Shown: positions 1 through 8,557 of the stretch, piece after piece | Numbering within the stretch: the stretch's first letter is position 1 | Layout: every line of letters starts with the position of its first letter | Assembly (NCBI GenBank): GCA_040754315.1 | Contig: JBFMCS010000030.1 | Location: 1-41,674, forward strand | Source: Bacillota bacterium | GTDB taxonomy: Bacteria; Bacillota; Sulfobacillia; DUSP01; JBFMCS01 | DNA length: 41,674 nt | Direction: 5' to 3' | Notes under the pieces: model-generated | Database searches by the model: none | Seen by the model: the letters and a program-made list of their open reading frames with translations, nothing else | What the model was told of the DNA's origin: nothing | Position numbers and translations under genes: made by a program

Positions 1-1325
1 CTGATAGGGTTGGCCGAAGGCGATGCTGTGGGTTCTAGACCACCCAAGGTAAACCTAAGACGTAACGTCTTGATAATCTACGAGATAAGAAGTACCAGCC
101 TATCTAATCTCTAAAACCCGGAGATAGAGTACTTGGAGAAGATGCATGAACGGTACTGCAAGACCGGGAGTCAATCAGCCAAGACTGCCATGATCGACGA
201 AGTAGTGAATGTGCTTGGCTATCACAGAAAACACGCTATTCGGGTTCTCAACGGGATGCTCCCTGGCAAGCGGCCTTCGGTTAAGCGCAGAAGACAGGTC
301 AAGTATCTTGAGTCTCTCCCTGCCATCCAGTTAGTCTGGGAAGCTTTGGACTATCCATGTGCCGAAAGACTTCATCCGGTTTTGGCAAAAACCGCTCAGA
401 CACTGGCCTCTCATGGTGAGACCCACCTCACACCAAGTGTTTGCCAGCAACTTACCCAGATCAGTCGTTCCACCTTGGCAAGGCGGATATCAAAGTGGGA
501 CTGCCCGAAATTCCGTCATGCCCTAAACAAGAGACCCAATTCATCCGCAATGTCCCAAGTACCACTGGGGCGCTATGATTGGAATGAAACACGCCCCGGC
601 GCCCTAGGAGTAGACCTTGTGGAACACAACGGCGGCTCCTGCATCGGTCACTTTGCATACACATTGACCGGTAGTGGACACTGTCAGCGGTTATAGCCGC
701 CGCAGGGCCATCCTAGGGCGAGGTCAGGCCGGGGTCTTCGCCGAACTCACTAACATCCTCCAACATTGGCCCTTCAGACCCTGGGGCCTGCATTCAGATA
801 ATGGCTCGGAGTTCCTCAACAACCACATGGTACGCTTCTGCACGAAGATGAACCTTCAGTTCCACCGTAGCCGCCCTTACAAGAAGAATGACAACGCTCA
901 CGTGGAGCAGAAGAACCGCCAACTTGTCCGTGAAGTTGTAGGCTACGACCGCTTTGATACCATTGAACAAGTTGACTGGCTTAATCGAGTCTACGCTTGC
1001 CTTGACCCGTATGCTAACTTCTTCCTCCCCTTGCGCAAGGTAATCTCCAAAGAGCGCCTGGGTTGTCACGTCAGAAGGCACTATGACACGGCACGTACTC
1101 CGTTCCAGCGCCTCATTGAGGCTGGCGCCATGGACTCAGAAACCCAAGATACTATCGTCAGCCACATCAGTACCCTCAATCCCCTTGCCCTCAAACGTCA
1201 CCTTGATTCCCTTCTTCAACTTGACCCAAACTCTCTCAAAAACTGTATAATTCACGACTATCCATCCATCTTGCCGGTAACATTCCTAACTGAGTGTTCC
1301 ATCTCTCTTGGGTAACATTCTTAGA
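1..1325 (+). mobile_element. Decayed insertion element with integrase-core transposase
   Basis: The window opens inside an insertion element that carries one transposase gene broken into two frames (113-696 and 674-1315). The 3' end is marked by two direct copies of GGTAACATTC (1276-1285 and 1311-1320), the second overlapping the transposase stop codon. A 15-bp palindrome, AAGACGT-A-ACGTCTT, lies at 57-71 in the 5' non-coding part. No matching left inverted repeat was found, so the left end is either degenerate or outside the window. The right boundary is approximate because the next element starts immediately. Confidence 0.6.
115..1315 (+). pseudogene. Frameshifted integrase-core (DDE) transposase
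   Basis: This is a transposase with an N-terminal helix-turn-helix region (around GYHRKHAIRVLN) followed by an rve/DDE integrase core. The first catalytic Asp is seen in LGVDLVEHNGG, the second in SDNGSEF and the Glu in NAHVEQKN. The gene is split. Frame 1 runs to a stop at 694-696, and the rest continues in frame 2 from about 674. The two pieces join as TLT-VVDTVSGYS if one G of the GG at 670-671 is removed, so a single-base insertion explains the break. Family-like residues (EIEYLEKM) are also readable upstream of the first in-frame start at TTG 133, back to a TAA at 112-114, so the 5' end is damaged too. The exact IS family is unresolved. Confidence 0.8.
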
Positions 1326-2519
1326 TGGGTTGACACGGGACTAAGAAGTGTCAAAGACGGCCGGAAAACGCCTCATGTGCCGATTGAGTCGGTTCTGGCT
1401 AGTTTGATTGTGGGATTGGTTTGCCGGCTTCCGAGTCTGAACCAGATAGAGGGGCTGATACAAGCGGGAGCGTTTGACCGGTTGCTGGGTCGTTTGCCCA
1501 AGCCCAGTGCGGATACCTTAGCATATGCGCTTTCGAGGGTTGAAGTGGGGAGCCTAAAGAGGTACTTATGGCAGGTGGTCAATAAGGCACGCCTCAACAA
1601 GGTGCCGGTCGGAGATATCGAAGGCCACAGGGTGGCGGCGATAGACGGGTCTGAGGTATACTCCAGCAGCAGCGAGCGGATGAGTTGCGCGGAATGTAAG
1701 ACGAGGAGAGTGGGGGAAGGGATACAGTTCTACGAGCAGGCGGTAGTGGTGTCATATGTAGGAGATTTCCCGCTCTTGCTGGGACTAAGGAGGGTGGAAA
1801 GGGGTCAGGGTGAGGTTGCTGCTGGAGTGGAGTTGATAAACGAGCTTGGCCTAGAGCTCTTTCGATACTGTGACATCATAGTGGCCGACGCCCTGTATGC
1901 GCAGGCGCCCTTTATCAAGGCGGTGATGGCTCAGAACAAACATGTACTGGTGAAGGTAAAGCAGGAAAACCGGGAGATCATAGCGGATGCGGAAGGATTG
2001 TTTTCTGGAAGGGAACCGGACGTGGTGCTCAACGGTGCAAAGGTACACCCGGGAGCGGATGCGATCTATGATGCGAAGATATGGGATGAAGAAGGGTTCA
2101 TGAGTTGGTCAAGCCTTGGAGTTCCGGTAAGGTGCATCAAGGTGGAGGAGACGGTTACCCGAGTGGAAAAGGGCCAATTGGTCAAGAACACATACGTGGA
2201 GTACCTGGTCACAACATGCCCTAAGGCAACCACGCCGGCAAGGGTATTGTGGAGGATCATGCACCGGAGGTGGGACATAGAAAACAGCCTATTCCATAAT
2301 CTCAAAACATACTCCAGTTTTGAGCACTGTTTCTGTCACGATGAGAACGCCGTGCCCGCCATGTGGCTACTGATGGCGATAGCGTTCAACCTACTAAGAC
2401 TGTTTGCGCTGAGAAACCTGAGGGAGATCAGGGATTTCATGGGAATAGCGACGATGATACTGATCACTCTGCCCCAGATGATAGCCCCCATCTATGCACT
2501 CATCCCTGACCCTGGCTAA
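1308..2519 (+). CDS. IS4-like DDE transposase
   Basis: This gene encodes a cut-and-paste type transposase of about 400 residues. Visible DDE elements are AIDGSEVYSS (first Asp, about residue 110), a second Asp in IVADALYAQAPF (about residue 190), and a C-terminal RRWDIENSLFHNLK block (about residue 325) that resembles the Y-R-E-K region of IS4-type enzymes. The reading frame is open throughout. The first possible start (TTG 1308) lies in the 3' tail of the preceding element, so the true start may be downstream, for example GTG 1377. The last 68 codons are repeated as a remnant at 12641-12844. The enzyme could be active, but a missing left IS end would immobilise the element. Confidence 0.8.
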   Translation: MGNILRWVDTGLRSVKDGRKTPHVPIESVLASLIVGLVCRLPSLNQIEGLIQAGAFDRLLGRLPKPSADTLAYALSRVEVGSLKRYLWQVVNKARLNKVPVGDIEGHRVAAIDGSEVYSSSSERMSCAECKTRRVGEGIQFYEQAVVVSYVGDFPLLLGLRRVERGQGEVAAGVELINELGLELFRYCDIIVADALYAQAPFIKAVMAQNKHVLVKVKQENREIIADAEGLFSGREPDVVLNGAKVHPGADAIYDAKIWDEEGFMSWSSLGVPVRCIKVEETVTRVEKGQLVKNTYVEYLVTTCPKATTPARVLWRIMHRRWDIENSLFHNLKTYSSFEHCFCHDENAVPAMWLLMAIAFNLLRLFALRNLREIRDFMGIATMILITLPQMIAPIYALIPDPG

Positions 2520-2580
2520 ATGGGGCTCTCATCGTGGCCGGAGCTCAGGAACAGGAGGCAATACCATGAAATCCCCAGCT

Positions 2581-2652
2581 CATTGAGCAGACTATCTGCT
2601 GCACCCAATTTGGACTACTCCTTCCTGTAGGACCTGGAAACACCCAGGTCCT
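2581..2652. repeat. Repeat copy A with AGGACCTGG hairpin
   Basis: This stretch starts CATTGAGCAG and ends in a perfect 9-bp hairpin: AGGACCTGG (2629-2637), loop AAACAC, CCAGGTCCT (2644-2652). It lies in the right-end non-coding region of the IS4-like element. Similar sequences occur at 12908-12977 (copy C, hairpin kept with 8 bp) and 12558-12615 (copy B, hairpin partner lost). The stem is followed by TCAAAAAACC rather than a T-run, so it is not a standard intrinsic terminator on the plus strand. Confidence 0.6.
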
Positions 2653-2720
2653 TCAAAAAACCTAGGGTTTGCGGAACCTCTGGATCGCGATATCCGTGTC
2701 TATGCTACCCCGGGGAATTG

Positions 2721-2729
2721 TGGTATACT
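2721..2729 (+). promoter_or_regulatory. Extended -10 promoter for rpsB operon
   Basis: TGGTATACT is an extended -10 element (TGn plus TATACT), 114 bp upstream of the rpsB start. No good -35 hexamer sits 16-18 bp upstream. The 2730-2843 stretch would be the rpsB leader; it contains no convincing ORF. Confidence 0.5.
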
Positions 2730-2843
2730 ACCAATGGTCTGCTTAAGGCCAAATACACACGCCCTCTGACTTCAGCGGTGGTGCCCTGGTGGGTCCCTCT
2801 GAGGATGAAGAGGGCGGAGGACAAACCGAATGGAGGTAGTGCT

Positions 2844-3545
2844 ATGGCCGTTGTAACAATGAAGCAGCTCCTTGAGGCCGGGGTCCACTTCGGCCACCAG
2901 ACGAGGCGCTGGAACCCCAAGATGCGCCAGTACATCTTCACCGAGAGGAACGGCATCTACATCATTGACCTGCAGAAGACCGTCAAGCTGGTGGATCAGG
3001 CCTACTCCTTCGTCCGGGACCTGGCGTTCCAGGGTGGGCGCCTCATGTTCATCGGCACGAAGAAGCAGGCGCAGGAATCCATTGCAGAGGAGGCCGCCAG
3101 GTGCGGCCAGTTCTTCGTGAACGAGCGCTGGCTGGGCGGTATGCTCACCAACTTCCAGACAATAAAGGGTCGCGTCCAGCGCCTGGTTGAGTTGGATGAC
3201 TTCCTGGATCGTGACAAGAGCGGTGGCCTGCCCAAGAAGGAACTGGCCTCCCTGGGCCGGGAGAGGGCGAAACTGGCCAAGTACTTCTCGGGCATCAAGG
3301 GCATGAAGGACTTGCCCGACGCCGTCTTCGTGGTGGACCCCAGGAAAGAGAAGATTGCTGTGGCTGAGGCCCGGCGGCTCAAGATACCCATAATTGGAAT
3401 TGTCGACACCAACTGTGACCCCGACGAGATAGACTACATCATCCCGGGCAATGACGATGCGATTCGTGCAGTGCGCCTCCTCAGCGCCAAGATGGCCGAG
3501 GCCGTGCTGGAAGGCAGGCAGGGAGTGCAGGTCGCCCAGGAGTAG
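2844..3545 (+). CDS. rpsB: 30S ribosomal protein S2
   Basis: This gene encodes S2, a late-assembling protein of the small ribosomal subunit at the head-body junction that helps to bind S1. The 233-residue product has the typical N-terminus [20 protein letters not shown] and the signature region [12 protein letters not shown] near residue 95. The ATG at 2844 was chosen because GGAGGT (2832-2837) precedes it at good spacing and family homology starts there; the open frame extends further upstream only by chance. It is the first gene of the operon and is followed after 23 bp by tsf, the usual bacterial pair. Confidence 0.97.
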   Translation: MAVVTMKQLLEAGVHFGHQTRRWNPKMRQYIFTERNGIYIIDLQKTVKLVDQAYSFVRDLAFQGGRLMFIGTKKQAQESIAEEAARCGQFFVNERWLGGMLTNFQTIKGRVQRLVELDDFLDRDKSGGLPKKELASLGRERAKLAKYFSGIKGMKDLPDAVFVVDPRKEKIAVAEARRLKIPIIGIVDTNCDPDEIDYIIPGNDDAIRAVRLLSAKMAEAVLEGRQGVQVAQE

Positions 3546-3568
3546 CGGTATAGGAGGGACCAATTTCG

Positions 3569-4165
3569 ATGGTAGACGCCAAGGCCGTCAAGGAATTGAG
3601 GGAGTTGTCCGGCGCTGGCATGATGGACTGCAAGAAGGCCTTGATCGAAACGGATGGTGACATGGCCAAGGCCGTGGAGTTCCTCAGAGAGAAGGGCCTC
3701 GCCCTAGCCGCGAAGAAGAGCGGCCGTAAGGCCCAGGAGGGCGTTGTTGAAGCCTACGTCCACGGAGGGGGGCGCATAGGGGTCCTGGTTGAGGTGAATT
3801 GCGAGACTGACTTCGTTGCCAGGACACCCGAGTTCAAGGAGCTCGCCCACGAGCTGGCCATGCAGGTGGCTGCCATGAACCCCAGCTATCTTGCCAGGGA
3901 GGATATTCCCCAGGAAGTCGTTGACAAGGAGAGAAGCATCCTGGTCGCCCAGGCCAGGGAAGAGGGCAAACCCGACAAGATCCTGGACAAAGTGGTGGAG
4001 GGACGGCTGGAGAAGTTCTTCGAGCAGGCCTGCCTTCTAGAGCAGCCCTACATGAGAGATGGGAGCAAGACTGTCCAGGCGCTAGTTAATGAGAGCATAG
4101 CACAGCTGGGAGAGAACATCATGGTGAGGCGGTTTGTGCGTTTCGAGACAGGCCAGGCAGACTGA
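3569..4165 (+). CDS. tsf: Translation elongation factor Ts
   Basis: EF-Ts is the guanine nucleotide exchange factor that regenerates EF-Tu-GTP. The product has 198 residues, the short form known from many Gram-positive and thermophilic bacteria rather than the longer E. coli type. The UBA-like N-terminus contains [14 protein letters not shown], and the core has the conserved [10 protein letters not shown] near residue 76. The ATG follows a good ribosome binding site (GGAGGG, 3553-3558). It lies 23 bp after rpsB and is clearly co-transcribed. The C-terminus ends in the usual [12 protein letters not shown] block, so the protein is complete. Confidence 0.97.
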   Translation: MVDAKAVKELRELSGAGMMDCKKALIETDGDMAKAVEFLREKGLALAAKKSGRKAQEGVVEAYVHGGGRIGVLVEVNCETDFVARTPEFKELAHELAMQVAAMNPSYLAREDIPQEVVDKERSILVAQAREEGKPDKILDKVVEGRLEKFFEQACLLEQPYMRDGSKTVQALVNESIAQLGENIMVRRFVRFETGQAD

Positions 4166-4234
4166 CCGTAAAGGATTTACCCCCGTATCGTAGAATGGTT
4201 TCCCGCGAACCAAAGGAAACAAGGGGGGTAGCTC

Positions 4235-4993
4235 TTGAACCCATCTCCGGTGGAACGCCCGAGGTTCAGGCGGATCATCCTGAAGATATCGGGGGAGGCC
4301 CTCTCGGGCTCCCGAGGCTACGGGATAAGCCCAGAGACCGTGTCGAAGATAGCCTGCCAGGTTAAGGAAATAGCGGCTCTGGGGGTTCAGGCGGGCATTG
4401 TGGTTGGGGGCGGCAACATATGGAGGGGTGCTGTGGGAAGCGCCAAGGGGATGGACAGGGCCACCGCTGACTACATGGGCATGCTCGCTACCGTGATCAA
4501 TTCCATGGCTCTTCAGGATGCCCTGGAGAAACAGGGCGTAGACACAAGGCTGCAGACGGCCATAGAGATGAAAGAGATCGCTGAGCCCTACATACGGCGG
4601 CGAGCCATAAGGCACCTTGAGAAGGGACGCGTGGTGATCTTCGCTGCGGGAACGGGTAACCCATACTTCTCCACCGACACTACCGCAGCGCTCAGGGCTG
4701 CGGAGATAGAGGCTGAGGTAATCCTCATGGCCAAGAGGGGCACCGACGGCATCTACGATTCTGATCCCAACCTTAACCCTCAGGCTCGTCGTTTCCAGGA
4801 GCTAGAGTACCTTGACATCCTGAACATGGGCCTTACCGTTATGGATTCCACAGCCACTTCCCTGTGCATGGACAACGGGATACCCTTGATCGTTTTCGAC
4901 CTTGACGTCGAGGGCAATATCCGCAGGGCGGTCATGGGCGAGGCCATCGGCACCTTTGTGGGGGGGGATCTGTATGATAAGGGAGATCCTTGA
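4235..4993 (+). CDS. pyrH: Uridylate kinase (UMP kinase)
   Basis: PyrH is the bacterial amino-acid-kinase-fold UMP kinase, converting UMP plus ATP to UDP in pyrimidine nucleotide synthesis. Key motifs are KISGEAL (about residues 16-22), the glycine-rich GGGNIWRG (about residue 58), DTTAALRA (about 148) and [11 protein letters not shown] (about 168). The 252-residue length is normal. The start is a TTG at 4235, chosen because a purine-rich AAGGGGGG stretch lies just upstream; a GTG five codons later is possible. The last 20 bp overlap the start of frr in another frame, which suggests translational coupling. Confidence 0.95.
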   Translation: MNPSPVERPRFRRIILKISGEALSGSRGYGISPETVSKIACQVKEIAALGVQAGIVVGGGNIWRGAVGSAKGMDRATADYMGMLATVINSMALQDALEKQGVDTRLQTAIEMKEIAEPYIRRRAIRHLEKGRVVIFAAGTGNPYFSTDTTAALRAAEIEAEVILMAKRGTDGIYDSDPNLNPQARRFQELEYLDILNMGLTVMDSTATSLCMDNGIPLIVFDLDVEGNIRRAVMGEAIGTFVGGDLYDKGDP

Positions 4994-5531
4994 GGACGTC
5001 GAGGAGAGGATGAAGAAGACGGTGGAGATATTCCGGAAGGACCTCGCGAGCACGAGGGCTGGCCGGGCGTCTCCATCACTTCTGGACAAGGTGTCAGTGG
5101 ACTACTATGGGGAGATGCTCCCGGTGACCCAGGTTGCCACGATATCCGTTCCCGAGCCGAGACTCCTGGTGATCCAGGTGTGGGACCACAACGCTGTCAA
5201 CAGCATTGAGAAGGCCATTCAGAAGTCGGAACTGGGTATGCCCCCCCAGAAGGATGGGAACATCATCCGCCTGGTGGTGCCCCAGCTCACCGAGGAGAGG
5301 CGGCTGGAACTGGTCAAGGTGTGCCGCAAGAAGGCCGAGGATGAAAAGGTCGCCATAAGGAACCTGCGAAGGGACGCCAACGACATGCTGAAGGACCTTG
5401 AGAAGGAGAGAGAGGTCTCCGAGGACGAAGCGCGGCGCGCCCTGGATGAGGTCCAGAAGCTCACAGACAAGTACATCCAGGCCATCGAGGGGGTTCTCAA
5501 GATCAAGGAAGAGGAGATAATGGAGGTCTAG
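4974..5531 (+). CDS. frr: Ribosome recycling factor
   Basis: RRF splits post-termination ribosomes together with EF-G. The 185-residue product has the expected all-helical pattern with the N-terminal block [14 protein letters not shown] and the conserved [13 protein letters not shown] region, and ends in a helix containing QKLTDKYIQ. The ATG at 4974 lies inside the 3' end of pyrH behind a GGGGGGG stretch. An upstream in-frame extension is only pyrH shadow. The stop codon at 5529-5531 is directly followed by a small PASTA-like ORF in the same frame. Confidence 0.97.
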   Translation: MIREILEDVEERMKKTVEIFRKDLASTRAGRASPSLLDKVSVDYYGEMLPVTQVATISVPEPRLLVIQVWDHNAVNSIEKAIQKSELGMPPQKDGNIIRLVVPQLTEERRLELVKVCRKKAEDEKVAIRNLRRDANDMLKDLEKEREVSEDEARRALDEVQKLTDKYIQAIEGVLKIKEEEIMEV

Positions 5532-5549
5532 GAGGAGTGCCTTCTGGAC

Positions 5550-5765
5550 GTGGTGGGGCTTACCCTGACCGAGGCCGAGGTTGTCCTGGAGGAGAGGGGC
5601 CTGTCCTGGCAAGTCAGAGTGACGGGGCCCCCGGGGAAGAACCCCTCCGGCCAGCTTCGTGTCATACAGACAAGGGTTATCGGGCCCGCCCAGGTTCTTC
5701 TGGTGTGTGCCCACCACGACGCGGGGAAAGGGGGTAGGGGACTTGGCGCTGAAGATCACCGATGA
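5550..5765 (+). CDS. Small PASTA-like protein
   Basis: This small ORF lies between frr and the ferredoxin gene. The translation contains VGLTLTEAEVVLEERGL followed by PGKNPSGQLRVIQTR and a VLLVCA strand. This is the pattern of a single PASTA-like domain (a helix starting GLTLTEAE, then two strands). From memory, similar small genes sit after frr in some clostridial genomes. The start is uncertain: GTG 5550, GTG 5553 or even CTG 5544 would serve, with GGAGG at 5531-5535. The frr stop is in the same frame just upstream. The 3' end overlaps the ferredoxin start by 23 bp. The function is unknown; PASTA domains usually bind cell-wall precursors, but this one has no visible membrane anchor. Confidence 0.55.
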   Translation: MVGLTLTEAEVVLEERGLSWQVRVTGPPGKNPSGQLRVIQTRVIGPAQVLLVCAHHDAGKGGRGLGAEDHR

Positions 5766-5913
5766 GTGCGCCGCCTGCGGCGCGTGCAAAGAGGAGTGCC
5801 CTGAGGAGGCCATTGAGGAAGGCGACATCTACGCAATCGATCAAGATAAGTGCACTGAATGCGGATCCTGTCAAGATGTCTGCCCCACGGATGCAATCAT
5901 AAAGGACCAGTAA
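5743..5913 (+). CDS. 2[4Fe-4S] ferredoxin
   Basis: This is a small bacterial-type ferredoxin of 56 residues, a soluble low-potential electron carrier typical of anaerobes. Two complete cluster motifs are visible, CAACGACKEECP near the N-terminus and CTECGSCQDVCP in the second half, each CxxCxxCxxxCP. The start TTG at 5743 is preceded by GGGGTAGGGG at suitable spacing and gives the standard length. It overlaps the preceding small ORF and is closed by a 12-bp hairpin at 5921-5949. Its position between frr and uppS is unusual. It could supply electrons to the Fe-S-dependent MEP pathway enzyme IspG downstream, but this is inference from the neighbourhood only. Confidence 0.93.
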   Translation: MALKITDECAACGACKEECPEEAIEEGDIYAIDQDKCTECGSCQDVCPTDAIIKDQ

Positions 5914-5920
5914 CACCAAG

Positions 5921-5949
5921 ACCGAGCCCCCTCAGAGAGGGGGCTCGGT
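5921..5949 (+). terminator. GC-rich 12-bp hairpin after ferredoxin
   Basis: ACCGAGCCCCCT (5921-5932), loop CAGAG, AGGGGGCTCGGT (5938-5949) forms a perfect 12-bp stem directly after the ferredoxin stop. It is followed by ATAAAGG instead of a T-run, so termination may be partial, or the stem may protect the upstream mRNA. Confidence 0.5.
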
Positions 5950-5990
5950 ATAAAGGAAGCGCAGGGCGGCTAGGCCGCAAGGAGGCCGAA

Positions 5991-6725
5991 GTGTCAAGGG
6001 GGCGGAACATCCCGCAACATATAGCAGTAATAATGGATGGCAACGGCAGGTGGGCCGCCAAGAAAGGGCTCCCACGGTTCATGGGACACCGTGCGGGGAT
6101 GACGGCCGTTCGCGAGGTTATCGAGGCCGCCGCCGACGCGGGAGTGAGATACCTGTCCCTGTTCGCCTTCTCCACGGAGAACTGGAAGAGACCTTCAGAC
6201 GAGATCAGCGCCTTGATGGCCCTCCTCGTGGAGTATCTTGACAGGGAGATCGTGGAACTGGTGAACCGGGGGGTGCGCATGACCATCATTGGCGACCGTT
6301 CCCGTCTCCCCCCGGAGGTAGCCCAGGCCGTGCAGGACGCTGAGGAGCGGACCCGCTCCAACGACAGGCTCCAGGTGAACATCGCCCTGAGCTATGGGGG
6401 GCGCTGGGACATTCTCCAGGCGGCAAGGAGCATTGCCCTCGAGGTCAAGGAGGGACTCCTGGACCCGGAGGACATGACTGAGGACATGGTCTCCCGGTAC
6501 CTGGCCACGGGTGGCGTGCCCGACCCCGACATGATAATCCGGGCAAGCGGTGAGCTGCGCCTGTCCAACTTCTACCTGTGGCAGGCCGCCTACTCGGAGA
6601 TCTGGTCCACACCTGTACTCTGGCCTGATTTCCGCCGACACCACTTCGAAGAGGCCCTCCAGGCCTTTTCCGTAAGGCAGAGGCGCTACGGAGAGGTATT
6701 TGGTGAGGAGCCTGATCCATGCTAA
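5991..6725 (+). CDS. uppS: Isoprenyl transferase (undecaprenyl diphosphate synthase)
   Basis: UppS is a cis-prenyltransferase that condenses isopentenyl diphosphate onto farnesyl diphosphate to give the C55 carrier lipid for wall synthesis. The catalytic Asp lies in IMDGNGRWA (about residue 16); FAFSTENWKRP (about 58) and a C-terminal RQRRYG block are also present. GTG 5991 was chosen because AAGGAGG (5979-5985) sits 5 bp upstream, giving 244 residues, a normal length. The longer open frame upstream runs through the terminator hairpin and is not coding. The gene overlaps cdsA by 7 bp. Confidence 0.95.
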   Translation: MSRGRNIPQHIAVIMDGNGRWAAKKGLPRFMGHRAGMTAVREVIEAAADAGVRYLSLFAFSTENWKRPSDEISALMALLVEYLDREIVELVNRGVRMTIIGDRSRLPPEVAQAVQDAEERTRSNDRLQVNIALSYGGRWDILQAARSIALEVKEGLLDPEDMTEDMVSRYLATGGVPDPDMIIRASGELRLSNFYLWQAAYSEIWSTPVLWPDFRRHHFEEALQAFSVRQRRYGEVFGEEPDPC

Positions 6726-7492
6726 GCAAGCGAGTGCTCGCGGCGCTCATTGGAGGGCCAGCCTTCCTGGGCCTGGCATACCTGGGCGGGTTTTCGTTCC
6801 TGGCTATGGTAGCGGTCCTAGGGGTGACGGGATACCTGGAGTATGCCGGGATGCTCAGGGTCAAGGGCCACAGGGTGATGGTGTTCCCCGGGATTGTCCT
6901 GGGGATATCCATCCTGTGGTGGATGTTGTTCCCGAAAGGATCCTGGGTGCTGGTGGTAGGTCTTATCCTTCCCGTGCTGGGGAGGTTGGCGGGCGGCACC
7001 AGGTATAGTATACTGGATTTGTGGATAAGTTTGGGCGGAAGCCTTTACATCTTCGGGCTCCTGGGTTTTGCGTTGAGGCTAAGGGGGCTCCAGGAGGGTT
7101 TCCAGGCTGTGTTCCTGCTGGTGGCTGTGGTGTGGACCCTGGACACCAGCGCCTACTTCGTGGGACGCGCCTGGGGACGGCGGAGGCTGTGGCCGAGGGT
7201 GAGCCCCAAGAAGACATGGGAGGGGGCCCTGGGTGGAACCCTGGCGGCCCTGGCTGCGGGTGTCCTGGTGGCATACCTCCTGGGGCACAGTGTCACAACG
7301 GGGTTCTGGGTGGCTCTAGCCGGCAGCATCGCGGGGCAAGCCGGAGACCTGGTGGAGTCCGCAGTGAAGAGGTACGCGGGGGTCAAGGATTCCGGGCATC
7401 TCATTCCCGGTCACGGGGGGATCCTGGATCGCTTTGACAGCCTGATGCTGGCTGCGCCCTGGGTGTACCTGGTGGTGAAGTTCCTGGGCTGA
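6719..7492 (+). CDS. cdsA: Phosphatidate cytidylyltransferase
   Basis: CdsA makes CDP-diacylglycerol from phosphatidic acid and CTP at the cytoplasmic membrane, the branch point for phospholipid synthesis. The 257-residue protein is strongly hydrophobic with several transmembrane segments. It ends in the complete family signature SAVKRYAGVKDSG...PGHGGILDRFD near residues 215-243, and the VSPKKTWEGALGG loop is also present. The ATG at 6719 overlaps the uppS stop, indicating translational coupling. The uppS-cdsA pair is the standard Bacillota arrangement. Confidence 0.95.
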   Translation: MLSKRVLAALIGGPAFLGLAYLGGFSFLAMVAVLGVTGYLEYAGMLRVKGHRVMVFPGIVLGISILWWMLFPKGSWVLVVGLILPVLGRLAGGTRYSILDLWISLGGSLYIFGLLGFALRLRGLQEGFQAVFLLVAVVWTLDTSAYFVGRAWGRRRLWPRVSPKKTWEGALGGTLAALAAGVLVAYLLGHSVTTGFWVALAGSIAGQAGDLVESAVKRYAGVKDSGHLIPGHGGILDRFDSLMLAAPWVYLVVKFLG

Positions 7493-7507
7493 TCGGAGGC
7501 GTGAGCG

Positions 7508-8545
7508 TTGTTAAGAAGACTGGAAGTCTACAGGCACTATCTCTACATGGCCCTGTTCTTCCTGGGCTCCTACGTGTTTTTCCGTTACCTCCTAGGCTAT
7601 TTAACGCCGTTTGTCTTCGCGGCAATACTAGCGTTCATCATGGATCCTGCCGTGAACTACCTGGAGAGGAAGGGCAGGTTCCCCCGGGGGCTTGCCGCAG
7701 GCGTGGTGCTCCTCTTTGTCATGGGGGTCCTCTTCTTCCTCCTGGTAAGCGTGTTCACCAATGTCATCCACGAGCTGGCGCTCCTTTCCCGGCACCTTCC
7801 CGGGTACTACAGCGTTATCATGGAACTGATTGAAGAGGTGTCAGAAAGGGCTGGCAGCCTCCCCATACCCCTGCGGACAATGGTGGAAAGCCAGGTTGTC
7901 AGGGGCTTAACCTACCTGCAGACCTTGGCCGAGACCATAGTCGTCAGCATCAGGGGAGTGCCCCACCTGGTGACCAGCACGGTAGTGGGTTTCCTCGCCG
8001 CCTTCTTCCTGTCCAAGGACCGGGATGTCATCGGTCGCTTCATCCTGGGGCTTCTTCCGGGCTCCTGGCGCCAGGCCTACATCAGGACCAAGAAGGACGT
8101 GGTGGTCTCCACGCTGGGGCTGGTGAAGGCGCAGGCCTTCCTGATACTGCTGAGCACCGCCATATCCATAGTTGGATTGGAGATTATCGGCGTGCCCTAC
8201 GCCCTGGTGATGGGGCTCATCATCGGCTTCGTGGACGTCTTGCCCATCCTGGGGCCCTCCGCTATCTACTGGCCCTGGATCATCATAAACCTCATCCTGC
8301 AGAACTACCTCTTTGCCCTGGCGCTCCTGGCGCTCTTCGGCATTGTGAGCCTCACCCGGAGCATCCTGGAGCCCAAGGTCATCGGCAGCCGCATCGGCGT
8401 TCACCCCTTGGCAACCCTCTTCTCGCTGTACGTGGGCTTCCGCGTGTTCGGGCTGGGTGGCTTCATAGTGGGACCCCTCGTGGCCATCCTCCTCAAGGCA
8501 TCGGTGCGCTCGGGCCTCCTGCCCTTTTCCACCGATGAAATGTGA
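7508..8545 (+). CDS. AI-2E family permease-like membrane protein
   Basis: This is a polytopic membrane protein of 345 residues from the PerM/YtvI (AI-2E transporter) family. It has hydrophobic segments at the N-terminus (ALFFLGSYVFFRYLLGYLTP), a long soluble-looking section around residues 100-130, and the family's C-terminal features, including VDVLPILGPSAIYWPW and LEPKVIGSRIGVHPL. Family members transport diverse and mostly unknown substrates; the AI-2 name is historical. The TTG start at 7508 follows GGAGG (7496-7500). Its position between cdsA and dxr is not found in B. subtilis. It may take part in lipid or isoprenoid traffic, but there is no direct evidence. Confidence 0.85.
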   Translation: MLRRLEVYRHYLYMALFFLGSYVFFRYLLGYLTPFVFAAILAFIMDPAVNYLERKGRFPRGLAAGVVLLFVMGVLFFLLVSVFTNVIHELALLSRHLPGYYSVIMELIEEVSERAGSLPIPLRTMVESQVVRGLTYLQTLAETIVVSIRGVPHLVTSTVVGFLAAFFLSKDRDVIGRFILGLLPGSWRQAYIRTKKDVVVSTLGLVKAQAFLILLSTAISIVGLEIIGVPYALVMGLIIGFVDVLPILGPSAIYWPWIIINLILQNYLFALALLALFGIVSLTRSILEPKVIGSRIGVHPLATLFSLYVGFRVFGLGGFIVGPLVAILLKASVRSGLLPFSTDEM

Positions 8546-8557
8546 GGAGGGCGCTCC

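Larger units (their letters stand above)
1308..2682 (+). mobile_element. IS4-like insertion element, right end defined
   Basis: This element carries the DDE transposase at 1308-2519. Its right end can be placed because a second, 5'-truncated copy at 12640-13007 stays similar up to the sequence GCGGAACCTCTG (ending near 2682) and then diverges. The left end is unclear. No inverted copy of the right end is seen near 1300-1400, and the reading frame opens inside the tail repeat of the preceding element. The left part has therefore probably been lost or fused. Confidence 0.65.

Noticed and set aside
2772-3563. 263-codon open frame on the minus strand opposite rpsB
   Set aside because: It lies fully opposite a certain ribosomal protein gene and follows from high-GC codon bias; no family features.
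5537-5737. Alternative frame GTG 5537 after frr
   Set aside because: Gly/Arg/Pro-rich shadow; the frame starting near 5550 reads as a PASTA-like domain and fits the context better.
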